Origin: Ambrosia x helenae
Taxonomy: Eukaryota; Streptophyta; Magnoliopsida; Asterales; Asteraceae
Reading direction: 5' to 3'
DNA: 64,000 bases
Assembly (NCBI GenBank): GCA_030844895.1
Contig: CM061228.1
Location: forward strand, 59,346,033-59,410,032
In this document: positions 35,587 through 48,074 of the stretch, piece by piece
How positions within the stretch are numbered: the first letter of the stretch is position 1
Layout: each line of letters begins with the position of its first letter
Notes under the pieces: generated by a model
What the model was told of the DNA's origin: nothing
The model's database searches: none
The model's input: only the letters and a program-made list of their open reading frames with translations
Position numbers and translations under genes: made by a program

Positions 35587-37621
35587 TGTCACACCCCAAC
35601 CGATGGCGGAATACATCGGGCGAGACTTGGGATAGATTGTTCAAAGACTTCATGACACTAGAATTCGTGACAATATAATTTAAAGATAAAATTTCATTCA
35701 TAGCATAATCATTGTCTAAAAGATAACGAAATACAAATTGTTTCATGAAAAGGAAAGTATAACATCAAAACATAGAAAATTAAACTAGTTGCGAGTTTCT
35801 AGTCCAATCCTAAGTAGTTTTCTTGATAAACCTGGATTAATCATTTCCTGCAACATGTATAAAATATCCGTCAACAGATAAAGCATTGGTGAGCATACTA
35901 GTTTGAGTCTAAGTACATAGTATAGAAAAGTCTACTCGAATCATCATGTTATAGGCATATGCACGTAGAACCATACAAACGGCAACAACACTCGATAACA
36001 CAAAAGAATTCATCTTATCATTACCCATAAAGGGGCGGCGTGTCAACCTATAGCGCTATACATGTAAGGTGGGTTGTTAACTATCGTACATTTGTATGTA
36101 AGACTTTGAATTCTAGCATGGCATAGCATAATATCATTTAGATTGAGCATAATAGTTTTTAAGAGTATGACATCGTTTTTGATAGTGATACATGTTGAGC
36201 CCCAAAGAATAAAGAATAAAAGGGGGACAAGTATGAACTCACCTTTGGGTGCGTCTTGATATAGTTCCAAAGATAAGTCTTGGTAGTTTAAGCTTTAGCT
36301 CCGATTAACTAGAATTAAGAATTAGAGTCTTAGGTTCGAGTTTTAGATTATAGATTCACGAGAGTCATGCAAGCCTTTTAGGCAAACCAAAACACAAATC
36401 GCGTTTAAGGCAATCCAGATGGTCATGAGAATAAGTTAGACCAAGCACAAAATCATCATAGATGATTCGGATGGTATAAGGTTAGGAATGTGAATCCATT
36501 TGGTAGGTTCATGTCATAACCACTTCGCTTATGGAATAAACGTGGGATTTGGACACCGGATTTCCCCTTTCTAGTGTGGATAAATCCATAGCACAAGAAG
36601 GGTCAAGAGAGTTGGTAAGGTAGGGTGTAACCACAAACCTTCCAAAGATTGATAATAAGCTAGTAAGATAGAAACTTGAAAGTATATGTTTATATTATTA
36701 TATAGTATAGCTAAGAAGTTTAAGTAAAGTTTGGGGACTGATTTGGATGAGTCTTGACTCTCCTTGGTCAACCAATACCATAGCACAAATCCCTCTAACA
36801 TTAGATTGTTAGTGAACTTGGTTGGTTCCTTCACAACAAACTATCTTAGGACATAAAAATAATTCAGAAAACAACCACCTTTGGGACCTCTTTTAGGTGC
36901 TTTACCCTTATCACACTTCTGTGGATAAATATGGGGAAGATCCTAGAGGTTTCTCCAAGGAGTTTTAGATGAAAAAGAAGAAGAAAAATAGAATGAAAGT
37001 TGAAGTTTTAAGCCAAGAAAATTACTCATGCCAAACAGGAAGTTTGGCTTAAAAACTTGATGATTAGAGAGCTTTAGAGAGAGTTTTAGAGATGAACAAA
37101 GGATTAAGGAATAGGGAGGGGTTGTATTTATAGGTGGGTTAAGGTGGTAGGGTATTAAATAGAGTTATTGGGGTGGTTGGGAGGAGATTAGGTGGGAAAA
37201 TAAGAGTTAAGTTATTTAAGAAATAGTCCTAATTATGTTATGCTGTTTGTTGTCTTCGGTTAGAAAAAAAAAATAAAACTAAACGAACAACATCATGGAA
37301 TTGATGTTGTTTGTTTTTGTTATTTTAGATATAAAAGTCAAACCATAATCTATATTATACATTTCCGTTTCATTTCTTTTTAAATTTAACAGTAACTATT
37401 TTTTATAAAAGAATTATATATGTTTTATAAATAAATATATATTAAGATCTTAACTAAGTAAGTTTCTTGTTATAGTGTCTAAATTGAACAGGATAATTTA
37501 TATTGACGACTCGTCAAGAATTGGTAGGAGTAACATAAAAGAAGCGAATAAAGGCGAACTTGGAACTTGTTAAGTAAGTAATTTAAAATAAATGTAAAAG
37601 TTAAAATCACGCGATGTTACA
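35587..37621 (-). mobile_element. Solo LTR, 2,035 bp, with 5-bp target-site duplication
   Basis: Bounded by TGTCACACCCC and ...GATGTTACA, with the duplication ATCGA at 35582-35586 and 37622-37626. There is no internal region, so this is a solo LTR left by LTR-LTR recombination. TATAAATA reads on the minus strand (37125-37132) and is followed by a CT-rich leader, so I place it in minus orientation (start TGTAACATC, end GTGTGACA). LTR length points to a Ty3/gypsy-type parent, but no protein remains to prove it. Confidence 0.85.
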
Positions 37622-37626
37622 ATCGA

Positions 37627-39466
37627 TCCCTCAGGTTTTAATATGCAACCCGCTGCTCCCTCCAGTTCAAGCACCGTAGAGACAAATTTATCTCAAGGTT
37701 TGGAAAACCTCAATCTGCATTCGGATGATCCAGTGCCGGCACATCCGGAATCTCGGATTCACGACACTCATCCGATGCAGAATGTGATTGGTGATCCGGC
37801 TAGCAGAGTCATGACTCGCAGTTAGCTCAGAAATGCTAGTCCAAGTGACAATACAGGTACCTTAGCACTCTATTCGGAGATCAGGAAAGCAGGTCATCAG
37901 AACGACTGGTCCTTCGCTCTTTATGTTTCTCAAACAGAACCAAGAACGGTGCAAGACGCATTGAGAGAAGAACCTTGGATTGAAGCAATGCAAGCCGAGC
38001 TTCAGCAGTTCCAAAAGCTAGGAGTGTGAGACTTAGTTGACTTACCTCCAGTCTCGAAGAAAATTGGAACAAAGTGGGTCTATAAGTGTAAACGGGATGA
38101 CCGCGGGGTGATTATTAGAAACAAGGCTCGATTAGTTGTCCTCGGCTTCCGTCAAATCGAAGGAATAGATTACAACGAAGTATACGCTCCAGTTGCGCGC
38201 CTTGAAGCTATACGGATGTTCTTAGCTTACGCTTCGTACAAATGGTTTAAGGTGTATCAAATGGACATGAAAAGTGCTTTTCTGTATGGTGTCGTGAAGG
38301 AAGAGGTGTATGTTGCTCAGCCACCGGGTTTTGAGGATCCGCTTCAACGTGAAAAAGTTTCAAAATTGAACAAATCGTTGTACCGAATCCATCAAGCTCC
38401 GCGTGAATGGTATCAAATGCTTAGCAACTATCTTATATCCAACCGGTTCAAACGTGGACTCGTGGATTGCACCTTATTTACCAAGGAAAAGGGTTGTGAC
38501 GGTCTTCTGGTACATGTTTATGTTGATGATATTATTTTTGGGTCTACTAAAGATGAAATGTGCAGGGAATTTGAAAAGCTTATGCAGGACAAATTTGAGA
38601 TGAGCTCGATGGGGGAGATGCAATTCTTCCTCGGTCTACAAGTAGAACAACAAGAGTCGGGGATCTTCATCCACCAGACAAAATACGTTGCTGACATCTT
38701 GAGCCGGTTCCAGATGGAAGACTCTACTTCAGTTGGCAAACTAATTCAAACCAATCACTGGATTGGTCCTGACGGGAAAGGACAAACCGTTGATCCTTTT
38801 CTCTATCGAGTGATGATTGGATCACTAATGTACCTCACTGCATCAAGACCTGACATAATGTTCGCGACATGTCTACATTCAAGATACCAGTCAAGGCCGA
38901 AACAGTCCCACCTGGTTGCTGTGAAGAGGATCTTACGTTATTTAAAGGGTTGTCCGACCAAAGGTGTATGGTACCCTAATGACAATAAGTTTGACCTCAT
39001 CGCTTTTAGTGATGCTGACTATGGCGGATGCAAGAAAGACTTAAAATCCACATCGGCTGGATGCCAGTTTTTGGGACCAAGACTAGTCTCATGGCAGTGC
39101 AAGAAGCAAGCCTCGGTAGCCTTATCCACCTGTGAGTCGGAATATGTAGCGGCATCTAGCTGCTGCTCCTAGGTTCTTTGGATACAGCAACAAATGAGAG
39201 ACTACGGTTTGAAATTTCTTAATACTCCCATTCACTGTGACAATGAGTCCGCTATAGCTCTTGCTAAAGACTCAGTTAATCATTCCAAGGCGAAACATAT
39301 CTTGGTTAAGTATCATTTCATACGCGACTGCTATGAAAAGAAACTTATCGATATGGTCAAAATCCACACGGATTACCAACGTGCCGATTTATTCACCAAA
39401 GCTTTTGACGTTCCTCATTTTGAGTACCTGTTAATCTTAAACGGCATTAAAGTAAAGCAGGATTAG
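37627..39466 (+). pseudogene. pol: Copia pol, element 1: RT and RNase H (inverted part)
   Basis: Continues pol after the solo LTR. Linker: SRVMTRS. RT: TKWVYKCKRDDRG, NKARLVVLGF, KVYQMDMKSAFLYG and YVDDIIFGS. RNase H: SDADYGGC, STCESEYVAASSCCS and CDNESAIALA, ending GIKVKQD. Stops at about 37822 (after MTRS), about 38027 (after KLGV) and 39170 (after SSCCS) inactivate it. A-rich non-coding DNA follows as in element A. Confidence 0.9.
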
Positions 39467-40925
39467 ATCCTCATCAGTAATCGTTTTTGTAAATATTTTT
39501 TCTTCAAAAATCAGAAAAAACCAAAAATATTGTCTTTTCGCAAATTTTTAGATTTTTTGGGGGAGAAAATTCAGAAAAATAAAAAAAAAAATCAGAAAAT
39601 GCAATTTTTCAAAAAATTCAAAAAAAAAAAAGAAGAGAAAATCCCAAAATAAAAAAATTGAAAAATTGCAAAAATGAGTTTCTTTGGTGAAATAGGGAAG
39701 ATGATATTAACCCATCAGTTGGACTGTCTGGACTCTTATTATCTTAAAAATATTGGAACTCATAAGTAGCCTCTACAATGATGTGTCGATAGGCTCAAAA
39801 TCATTTCCATGTTCGGCACGGTGATATAAACCTAAATCATCTAAAACAGGTGTGGATCAACGTGCGTTGGCATATTGTCTTGGTACCGAAATCTCGTTTG
39901 ATAGCATGCCAAAATCCGAGGTTTCATGGCCTTTAAGAGGTTGGTACATCCAGGGTGAACTGGACGTCTCTCAGAATAAAAAGGAGTGGCACATGTGTCG
40001 TACGTTGGGTTCGGAGCCTACAACTGAGACACCTCTATGTCGTTTCCAAAAAAAAACAAAAAAATAGAATAAATTTTGATAAGGAGACGTTCGGGAATCC
40101 TAAAAGAGCAAAAAGATTCATAAATGCCCAAACCCTATTCTCAAAGAGAATTCGCTCAAAGGTATCAACTCATATACCTAAAGCATCGTACCGTGAAAAA
40201 TAAAAAATACGGTATTTGACTTGAACCCTGGTCTGGATCGCACTGGTCTCTTTGTTGTAGCGTTCTTGCAGACCTGAACACCACTGAGTCCATTCCTTGT
40301 AAAATACGGATGACAACAGCTTACTCACCCGTTACGAGGAAGCTTTGTGCATGACTTGATACGGGAATGTGTCGTGTGGCGGGGAACACCTTGTACATCA
40401 GTCTTAATATTAACTTAACGTATCTAAAGTGCCTAGCGATAAAACTTGATTTTGAGTTTAGGTGGACAACAATATCGGCAGTTGTTGTAGGATATTTATC
40501 GGTAATTTAAACTAAAATTGAATATATAAGGGTTCTAGTATGGTCTGTACACTGATATGATTCCCTAACTGACGAAACTAGCAAAAATATGATAGTATAT
40601 AGTTAGTTGATCTCCCATTTTGTTTAATTTATGTTTAATTTTATCTGTTTAATCATTCTTGATTGCCGATGATGGAATCCTAATCCATTGTAATCTTACT
40701 TCTTCAAAAATAAAACGCCGAAAATCAACTAATTGAAAATTGTGTTTTTTCCGGGTCAAAACCGTACTTTCTCTTAAGTAAAGGGGTGAAAAATGAAAAT
40801 ATTTTAAAATTTGAGTCAACATCTGAGTCGTCTGTGAAAACGGGGTGAAAACACATGTTTTGAACCTTAACGGGTCAAATATGTGAGATTTGGTGCTGTA
40901 GGGGCAATTTGGTAATTTGTGAAAA
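39467..40925. other. Non-coding spacer after pol, element 1
   Basis: A-rich runs (39480-39660) followed by lower-complexity DNA, no gene. It corresponds in position to 18991-20266 of element A; CCTCATCAGTAATCG near the pol stop resembles the equivalent place there. Confidence 0.5.
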
Positions 40926-40926
40926 A

Positions 40927-41990
40927 GGTTTAAGCATTTAGAGTTCTAATCGCCTATAGGTTTAAGCGATTACCCCTATTCATGTGCCAACAAAGGCGAT
41001 TGCAACCCTAATCGCTTGGTTTTCTATCCTAATCGTGTTTATCCATAAGCGATTAGCCCACTAAATCATTAGTCAAGTCATATGTCTAATCGTGTGCCCT
41101 TATAGACGATTAGACCTAATCGCTTGTCTATTTAGAACAGTTTGGATCCTACTCGCGTGGGTCATCAGGCGATTAGTCTTGTCATCACACGATTACACTC
41201 CTAATCGTGTATGTGTCTACACGATTACGAACAGGTATAAAAAGGGGACTTAGAACTTTTATTTTCATTATTTCAAAACTACGAAATGTTGAAGTCTTTT
41301 CCCTCTAAACTCATTGATAAACTGAACTCTTGCCCGTGATTCTTAGATTCTAGAAACTTGTTCTACACAATCAAGGTATCAATCCCTCAAAGTTTCAGAT
41401 TTTAATCTCATGTTTTAAGGGGTTTAAATCGTGTTTTACTAACCGAAACCCTAGACGAGTGTTCTTGGGTGGTTTTTCAACTAAACCTTGTTTGTAAACG
41501 GAAAATGTTGTTAAGGGTTTGTTAATTGGGCCTAGTAGCTTCTGAAAACACAAGAATTTCGTTTCAAATCATGCTAGAATCAGAAGCCCCAATTTCAAAC
41601 CTTATGAACCCGAATTTTTATAATCATTTAATTGAAGCATGATTCGAGCTTGTTAATGAAATGTTTGTTAGGGGTTATATTAATGGGTTGTGTTTGGCTT
41701 CATTGTGACAAAAATCAGACCTAAATCAATGTATTTCAGATTTCGACAAAAGAGGATGATCGTTAGTACTGTTCATGCGAGTAGAACTCTACTCGCGTGA
41801 ACAGTAAGCGATTAGGAGATTTGTGGATTGTAATCGCTTGAATAGTATTGCGATTGGGCAAATAATACTCCTAATCGCATGAATTGTAGGGTGATTAGGC
41901 CATTCATGTATTATAATCGCATGAACAGTGTTCATTTATCCTAATCGCATCTATTTAAGTGCGATTACATGACTGTAATCGCCTATAGCA
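40927..41990. repeat. Dispersed GCGATTA/TAATCGC motif array (element 1, pol to 3' ORF)
   Basis: About twenty-two copies of CGATTA or its complement TAATCG, most extended to GCGATTA or TAATCGC, in two clusters (40945-41230 and 41800-41980) and both orientations. The intervening DNA is unrelated. The same motif fills the leader (53070-53350) and LTR (53975-54115) of the same element. Element A has a different motif in equivalent places. Confidence 0.9.
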
Positions 41991-42091
41991 GTTTGATCAC
42001 CATATTTTGTCAAACTCTTGTCCGTTTTTGTCCGTTTTGTCGATTTTTGACCTGTTTATGGTACTTATGACTTGTATCTATGTTCAGGATC

Positions 42092-43545
42092 ATGAATTGG
42101 AAAACCTCTCCTAAGCACAACTGTTGTGCCTTCCTCGGACCAATTACGATAGAAAAGTGCAAAACGTTCAAAGGCGTTATTGATTTTTTGAAGCGTTCAA
42201 GAATCCATTATGCGATAACCTAGCAACATGCGGCGTATAAGGACATCTTGCTGGAGTTTTACAAGAACGCTAAAGTGGACTACAAAGCTGTGCCGATTGT
42301 GATTACAAGTACGATTCAAGGCAAGGAGGTGATTATAACTGAAGAATAATACGAGAAGAGTTGCAGTTTGGGGATACAGCTACTGATCCTATTGTGTTCG
42401 ATGCCATCTTGATTCGAGGCGTTTTCTTGAGAATGAAGTACCTGGGAGTAGTCAAAGAACAAAAGATGCTAATGAAAGGTCTATTACCGCCCGAACTCAA
42501 GTACCTCACTCATGTAGTCTTGAAGTGCATTGGTCCAAGGAAAGGGACGTTTGATGCTATCAGAGATACTTTGGCTTCAGCGATAGTCGCATTGACACTC
42601 AATAAGCCGTTCAATTTTTCTAAAATGATCTTACATCACCTGAAGGAGATCATTTTGCAAAAGACGACAAAGACTTCATTCATTGTTTATCCTCGCTTTC
42701 TACAAATGATTATCGATTGCCAAATTCCAGACTTGATAAAGCATCATGCGGAGTTCATTGGGATTGAGGACATAAGTGAGAAAGAAATGAGCAGAATGAG
42801 GGGTTACAAGAATAGACCAAAGTCTGATTATCCTCCAAGCAGGCGTTTATACGGGCACATGAGCAGAGAAGACTATGTGTCACCACCGGGCAATAGGTGG
42901 AGACACGATGATAGTGATTCTGAAGATGACGCCCGGATTTATAAACTGGTGTTCAGAGAGGGGGGTAATATTGGGAGAGAGACAACCGAATTAGGCGAAA
43001 ACGCTCCTGGCAGGACTACTGATACTGCTGCAGGTCATGAGGACGCGTTTGATCCGGATGTTCTTGATTTCACGGAATCTTCTGGTGCTGCAATAGAACA
43101 AGAATCCTCACAATCAACTAAAGGTAAAGCACAAATTGATGAAGACGCCCCAGTTAACATAACAGATGTAGAAGATGACTCAGATGATACAGAGACTGAC
43201 TCCCCTGATACGTTTGCTAAGAATCAAGAATGGATAAAGAGAAAGGCAGCAGAGGAGAAAGCTTGCGTAGCTGAGGAGAGAGCTCTTGCTGAAGATCCTA
43301 CGTTTATTGTGGAACATTGCGATGTAGTTGCAGAAATAGACGCAGAGCTCGACACTTCTCCTCCTCCCAAGAGACAAAAGACTGCAGCTAAGAAAGATCA
43401 AGTCCGTGGAAAGAAGAGAATGTCGCCCAAACCACAAATGTTGAAAACTTCAAAGAAAAGACGATTTACTCTTCCTGAAGCATTTGGGGTTCTAGACACC
43501 CAGTCTTCTCAGGCAGCAGCAACGACAACAACAACAGCAACCGCC
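42092..43545 (+). pseudogene. 3' ORF of copia element 1, N-terminal half
   Basis: Starts at ATG 42092. The globular part (AFLGPITIEKCKTF, LLEFYKNAKVDYKAVP, VFLRMKYLG, ASAIVALTLNKPFNFSKMIL, YPRFLQMIID, MRGYKNRP) is clearly homologous to 17450-18017 of element A. An acidic and Lys-rich region follows and ends in an Ala/Thr stretch coded by CAA/CAG-like repeats, where the sequence jumps to pol on the other strand (43559). A stop at about 42221, another near 42347 and a frameshift precede the long open part (42361-43575). Homologous conserved blocks in two elements support a real protein domain; I cannot name its function. Confidence 0.75.
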
Positions 43546-43558
43546 CACGGATTGGTTC

Positions 43559-44204
43559 CTTCTTCATGTATTTAAAAGTTTCACTCTTGTGCATCATACA
43601 CACGACCCAAGAAAACCTTGAATAGTCATTCCTAACTACCAAACAGTATAAGTCACCGTTCTTGCTCTTCCGATTGACTCGGCCAAACAGGTCCATGTGC
43701 AGACGTTCGAGAGGTAGACAAACTGAGTTTGTCTTCTTAGGTTTGTGAGACTTCTTTTTCTGCTTCCCTTTCTTGCATGAGACACAGACGTCGTTTAGAT
43801 GAAAATTTTTAACAGAAACACCTTCCACCAGTTGATTCTGAACCAGGTGGTTCATTTTTCTTAGGTGGATGTGCCCCATACGTCTGTGCCACATGATCGA
43901 CTCCTTTTCGGTCGCTTTCGATAGGAAACAAGTGACTTGACCTTCTGTTGTCATGGCTCGGCTCATATCCAGGACGTATAAGTTGTTGACCCTGGGAGCT
44001 GAGATCATAACCCACTCTTTTGGTATCTTGAATCCAGGTTTCAGAATGAAACAAGCATTGTCATCAAAGAACACAGTGAACTTTTTATCACATATCTGCG
44101 AGACGCTCAGCAAGTTGTGGTCTATTTGTTTTACAAAGCTTATCTTCAAAAAGCTTACTATTCCTTTATTCATACTGCCTTCTTTTGTAATATAACCCCT
44201 TTAT
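43559..44204 (-). repeat. Inverted duplication, right arm (copia pol)
   Basis: Mirror of 33993-34640. Homology stops at 43559 on one side; on the other it covers KGGYITKEG upward, where only this copy continues into protease. Confidence 0.85.
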
Positions 44205-44346
44205 TACTAGCAAAAGCAACATACCCCCCGTTGATATTCTTTATGTCAAAAAGCAGGGATAAGTCGCCTGTCATGTGCCCAGAAGCTCCACTATCAACAA
44301 TCCATAAGCTGCTGATAAGGCCCTGTGGAACTCCCTGCATAAACAT
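43559..44346 (-). pseudogene. pol: Copia pol, element 1: protease to early integrase
   Basis: Protease (LWIVDSGASGHMTGD), then pre-integrase (KISFVKQIDHNLLSVSQICD, MWHRRMGHIHLRKMNHL, CVSCKKGKQKKKSHK), entering integrase (NDYSRFSWVV) and breaking off after KSETFKY. A frame break lies near 44180-44205 (AFASNK side). It is joined to gag on the upstream side across the Harbinger-like MITE. Confidence 0.85.
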
Positions 44347-44349
44347 TTA

Positions 44350-45155
44350 GGGGCTGTTTGGTTCACCTCTTAATGGTTCATTAAGAGGTGACCTCTTATT
44401 CGGACAGAGGTTGGAGTTGTTTGGTAGCAAAAATCCCACCCTCTTAATGGTTCAGTTAAGTCTGTCCACTACAGATTCAAGACATTGCTGAATAAAAAAA
44501 GACCTCCTCACCCCTCAGACCCTTATCTTCTTCTTCCTCACACCTCACCTCATTCCCTCTTCTCCTCCATCTCCTCTCCTCTGCAAAGCACCCACCGCCC
44601 CGTCTCCTCCCTCCGTCGTCCCCTACTCCCTTTCCTTCTCTGCACCCCTACACCCGCCGCCCCCTCTGCTCTGACAAACACCGCCGCCCCCTCCTTCTGC
44701 TCCGACAAAAACCAACCGCCCCCTTCTTTTGCTCCGACAAAAACCAACTGCCCCCTCCTTCTATGTTTGTTTGGGTGTTTTTTATTTAAGAAAAGAAAGA
44801 TGTGAATGTAGAGTGTGTGTGTGTGTCTTTGATTGAAGAAAAGAAAGAAAGAAAGAAAGGGTAAGGGGTAGGTAAAGAAAGAATCTGTGAGTGTGTGTGT
44901 CTTGATTGAAGAAAAGAAAGAAAGGGTGAGTGGTAGATAAAGAAAGAATATGTGAATGTGGACATGAATGTGGTTGGTAAAGAATGTTTATTTTTTATAT
45001 AATGTGAGGGGTAAAATAGTAATTTAATAGAGTTATTCAGTGGTTTAACCAAACACCAGTTTATTGGTTCAGCACTTACTGGTTCAGACCCCCTTATCCA
45101 TTCAGACCTCTTACTGGTTCAGCACTTACTGGTTCAGCACTTGCCAAACAGCCCC
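44350..45155. mobile_element. Harbinger-like MITE, 806 bp, TTA target-site duplication
   Basis: Terminal inverted repeats GGGGCTGTTTGG and CCAAACAGCCCC lie between TTA copies at 44347-44349 and 45156-45158, the hallmark of PIF/Harbinger elements. There is no transposase, so it is non-autonomous. GGTTCA words (TTAATGGTTCA, ACTGGTTCAG) recur near both ends. Inside is a C-rich low-complexity part (44500-44760) and a roughly 75-bp GT/GAAA-rich stretch present twice (44815-44940). Confidence 0.88.
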
Positions 45156-45163
45156 TTAAAGGT

Positions 45164-45693
45164 TCAGTGGTTAAGGGGGAACCAAGCCTTTACGGTCTTG
45201 GGTCTACCATCTTCATCTAAGGTCGGAAAATCAACCCATCTTCCGTTTGGAGTTGGTGTTGTTCCCGATGGTCTGGCAGTGTTATCACTAGCAGACGATT
45301 CTCCAATTTTGGTCGGTGACTTGGGTCTCCAAACCTGTTCCGATTTCTTTGGCTTGGGGTTCTTCATTGCTTTGGGGCTAGAAGATCTAGCCTTAGATTC
45401 CTTAGGAGGTACAAATTTTGGATCCACTTCAGACTTAACTATACGTGGAGCAGTTTTAGGGTTGCCCTGTGGTTTAGCTGCAGCCTTTGCTGGTGGCTTA
45501 GGCGCTGCTTGAACCTTTGTGGGAACAGTGCTCCCCCTCAACTGTGGACCCCTGCCATCAACTTGCTTTTGGTTCATAGCAATTTTGTTTCGGTTATCAT
45601 AAACAATCTGCTTTCCCTTTTGTTTTTCAGAAAGTTTAGTGGAAACAGGTTGCTTAGCTTTGCTAGAACTGGGAGCATCATCCACTTTGATCC
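45164..45693 (-). pseudogene. gag: Copia gag C-terminal tail, element 1
   Basis: Lys/Pro/Ala-rich tail after the zinc knuckle (NRNKIAMNQKQVDGRG, KPPAKAAAKPQGNPK, ending VKAWFPLNH). It continues the gag frame region at 49418 once the CACTA element is ignored. It corresponds to the basic tail at 31095-31500 in element A. Confidence 0.75.
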
Positions 45694-46550
45694 TTTCACT
45701 ACTAGAAAAATACCCCTATCTTGACGCGCATTGCGCGTCATAAAAGGGTGTTTATGACACACAGCAAAGTGTCAAGGAAGAACATGTCATTAAATTTTTA
45801 TTACATGCAAGCGCGTGTCATCTTTTAATGACACGCGTTCATGACACGCTTTTTTGACACGCATTTATAACACGCTTTCATGACACTCTTTAATGACATT
45901 CTTTAATGACATACATTCTTGACACACCGTTGTGACACTCATTTTGCGTGTCATGGTTTTTTTTTTACCTAAAAAATATTCTGCAAAATGATTAATATCC
46001 CTGGATTTATATTTAAATTTATAATTACAAAATCAATAAATTTGATAATAAAACTGCATATATTATATATACCACCAAAAAATCCATTACAATATAGCAT
46101 TTATCGAATCCTACCACAAGTATTAACGGTTACAAAAATATTGTGTCAATACATTACGTTAGTCTATACCTAAACATACGGATCACTTGAAAATGAAGGT
46201 TGCGGCATAACTTGACCATTCTTCAGGACTGACATCAATATCCGCATCAGTGTAAACATCTACTCCTCCCCCAACCTGAGACAACAATTAAATTAATAAG
46301 ACTAGTGAGAATGCCCGCGCGTTGCAGCGGGTGCGTCTATTTTTGCGGCTCGTAGTTGTTGGTGGTGGTTATGGCATTTGTGGGTGAATTCTAAACAACC
46401 GTGAATTCTAAACAACCTGATCCAACTTTCAAACCTTGACCGAACATTTAAAATGCCAAATCCGCTCACTATTCAAACTTCCAACTTGCTTTGATATGAA
46501 CGTTGCATTTTACACACACTAAAAATATTAACACACACATAAAAAGATAT

Positions 46551-46576
46551 AATAATAATAATAATAATAATAATAC
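46551..46576. repeat. (AAT)n microsatellite
   Basis: A run of AAT triplets inside the CACTA element. A second, similar run lies near 48888-48908. Confidence 0.8.
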
Positions 46577-47589
46577 AATATTAAAGTGAATGAGAAGAAA
46601 CATACTTGCTGTTTACTAACATACACTAAAACTATAAAATAATAAATCAATAATACCAGTATTAAACGGGGTGGACCAAGCTCGAAACATTTCTCCAGAG
46701 ACCAATGAATCCTAAAACAATTTGAAGTGGCGAATAAATAATCATGCCCCTGGATTGCATGCATCGTCTTCTTGTATTTCTGGACAATAAAAAAAATTAA
46801 CAAAAACTTAATGTGTTGTATTTCAGCAGCGCATCATTGACCCATATAGTGTAGAGTTGTAAGTTGTAACCCATAGTATAAAAGATTTGATATGTTACTG
46901 AATACTAATGTCCAACAACATTTCAATATCCGGTGAACCCCTGAATCGATGCGAATTAAGTTTACTCAATTTGTCAGTTTAAGATAAAGATAAGCCATAA
47001 CATATAGCATGTGCAGAGTAACCGTGGATGCCGTCTTAGTTGGACTTTAAGCCTTGGTAACTTGAAATAGAATCGTAGTTATGTATAACTTTCCTAAATT
47101 TTGAAACACTACATCCTTGCCAACATAAATGTTACATCAAGTTTAAGGATAATTGCAGGTTTGACAGCCAACATAGTTAAATGATAATGATTAGCTGGAA
47201 CGAAACGGCGGGTCTAATAACTACCATAAGTATCGTACTTAGACAAGTAATAACACTAAATTATAGTTAAATCTATAATCTTGTTTGCAACAACAATGTC
47301 CTTTTTATAGGACTAAGTAAGCCAAAATACCAACTTATGCACAAAACTAAATAATTAAATTGCTTGGGTGTGGGTGTTTATACCTCCCCTCATGTTCAGT
47401 TAGACCAATTGGCCAATCTTGATTACCACCCCAACATCTCCACACGCACTCCGATCATCTCTGTGCACCATCCAAGGAACACCATCATTTTCTACACCTG
47501 TGAATCACCAATTCATTTATCAAAGGTCAAACATGAACATTATCTAAGTATGATATTTCCAGTCATCAGAAGAGAATACGAGTAAGATG

Positions 47590-47995
47590 GTGATCAAAAC
47601 AGCTGCGAGTATAGCTGCAAGTCCGGCATTCGTTGAAAGTCAACTCGTTGACTTCTGGTCTTGGCTTTAAGCAGCACCCACGGATTCCAAAAGAACTTCC
47701 TACTCGTCTGCGAAGAGCTATTCAAAGCCTTAACCGAAAAGCCCTCTTCCAATCTCAAAGCCTTAACCGAAAAGCCCTCTTCCAGATTACTTCCCGAATA
47801 CCATCTGTCAGTCACATCGTTCACAATAACATGGTATAACCTGGCAGACAGGTCTGCACGCTGCACATAACCATCGGACCAACAGGTTCACGGGTCAGTT
47901 CCAGTTTGCTGATCCGTTCGGCCCAACACTGCTCAAGGCATCCTTCACTGAAGCATCTTTATCGGCAACCAGCTTAAATAAATCAGGATACTAAC
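47590..47995 (-). other. Unidentified exon-like segment inside CACTA
   Basis: Short open stretches on the minus strand (LYHVIVNDVTDRWY, YPDLFKLVADKDASVKD) look protein-like but are broken by shifts and stops. A 27-30 bp stretch coding LEEGFSVKAL is tandemly duplicated at about 47720-47785. Possibly a second captured host gene. I do not recognise it. Confidence 0.35.
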
Positions 47996-48074
47996 TAGTC
48001 AAGAAACCATCGTATCATAATTGCAGATAATAGCTATTTAGCGTTGATTTTAGCACAAACGGAACTAATAATTA

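Noticed and set aside
44485..44805. Pro-rich 106-codon frame
   Set aside because: Lies inside the MITE in C-rich low-complexity DNA; no conserved domain.
46300..46345. GC-rich CCCGCGCGTTGCAGCGGG as end of another transposon in the CACTA element
   Set aside because: Similar words occur at plant repeat termini, but I found no partner end or duplication here.
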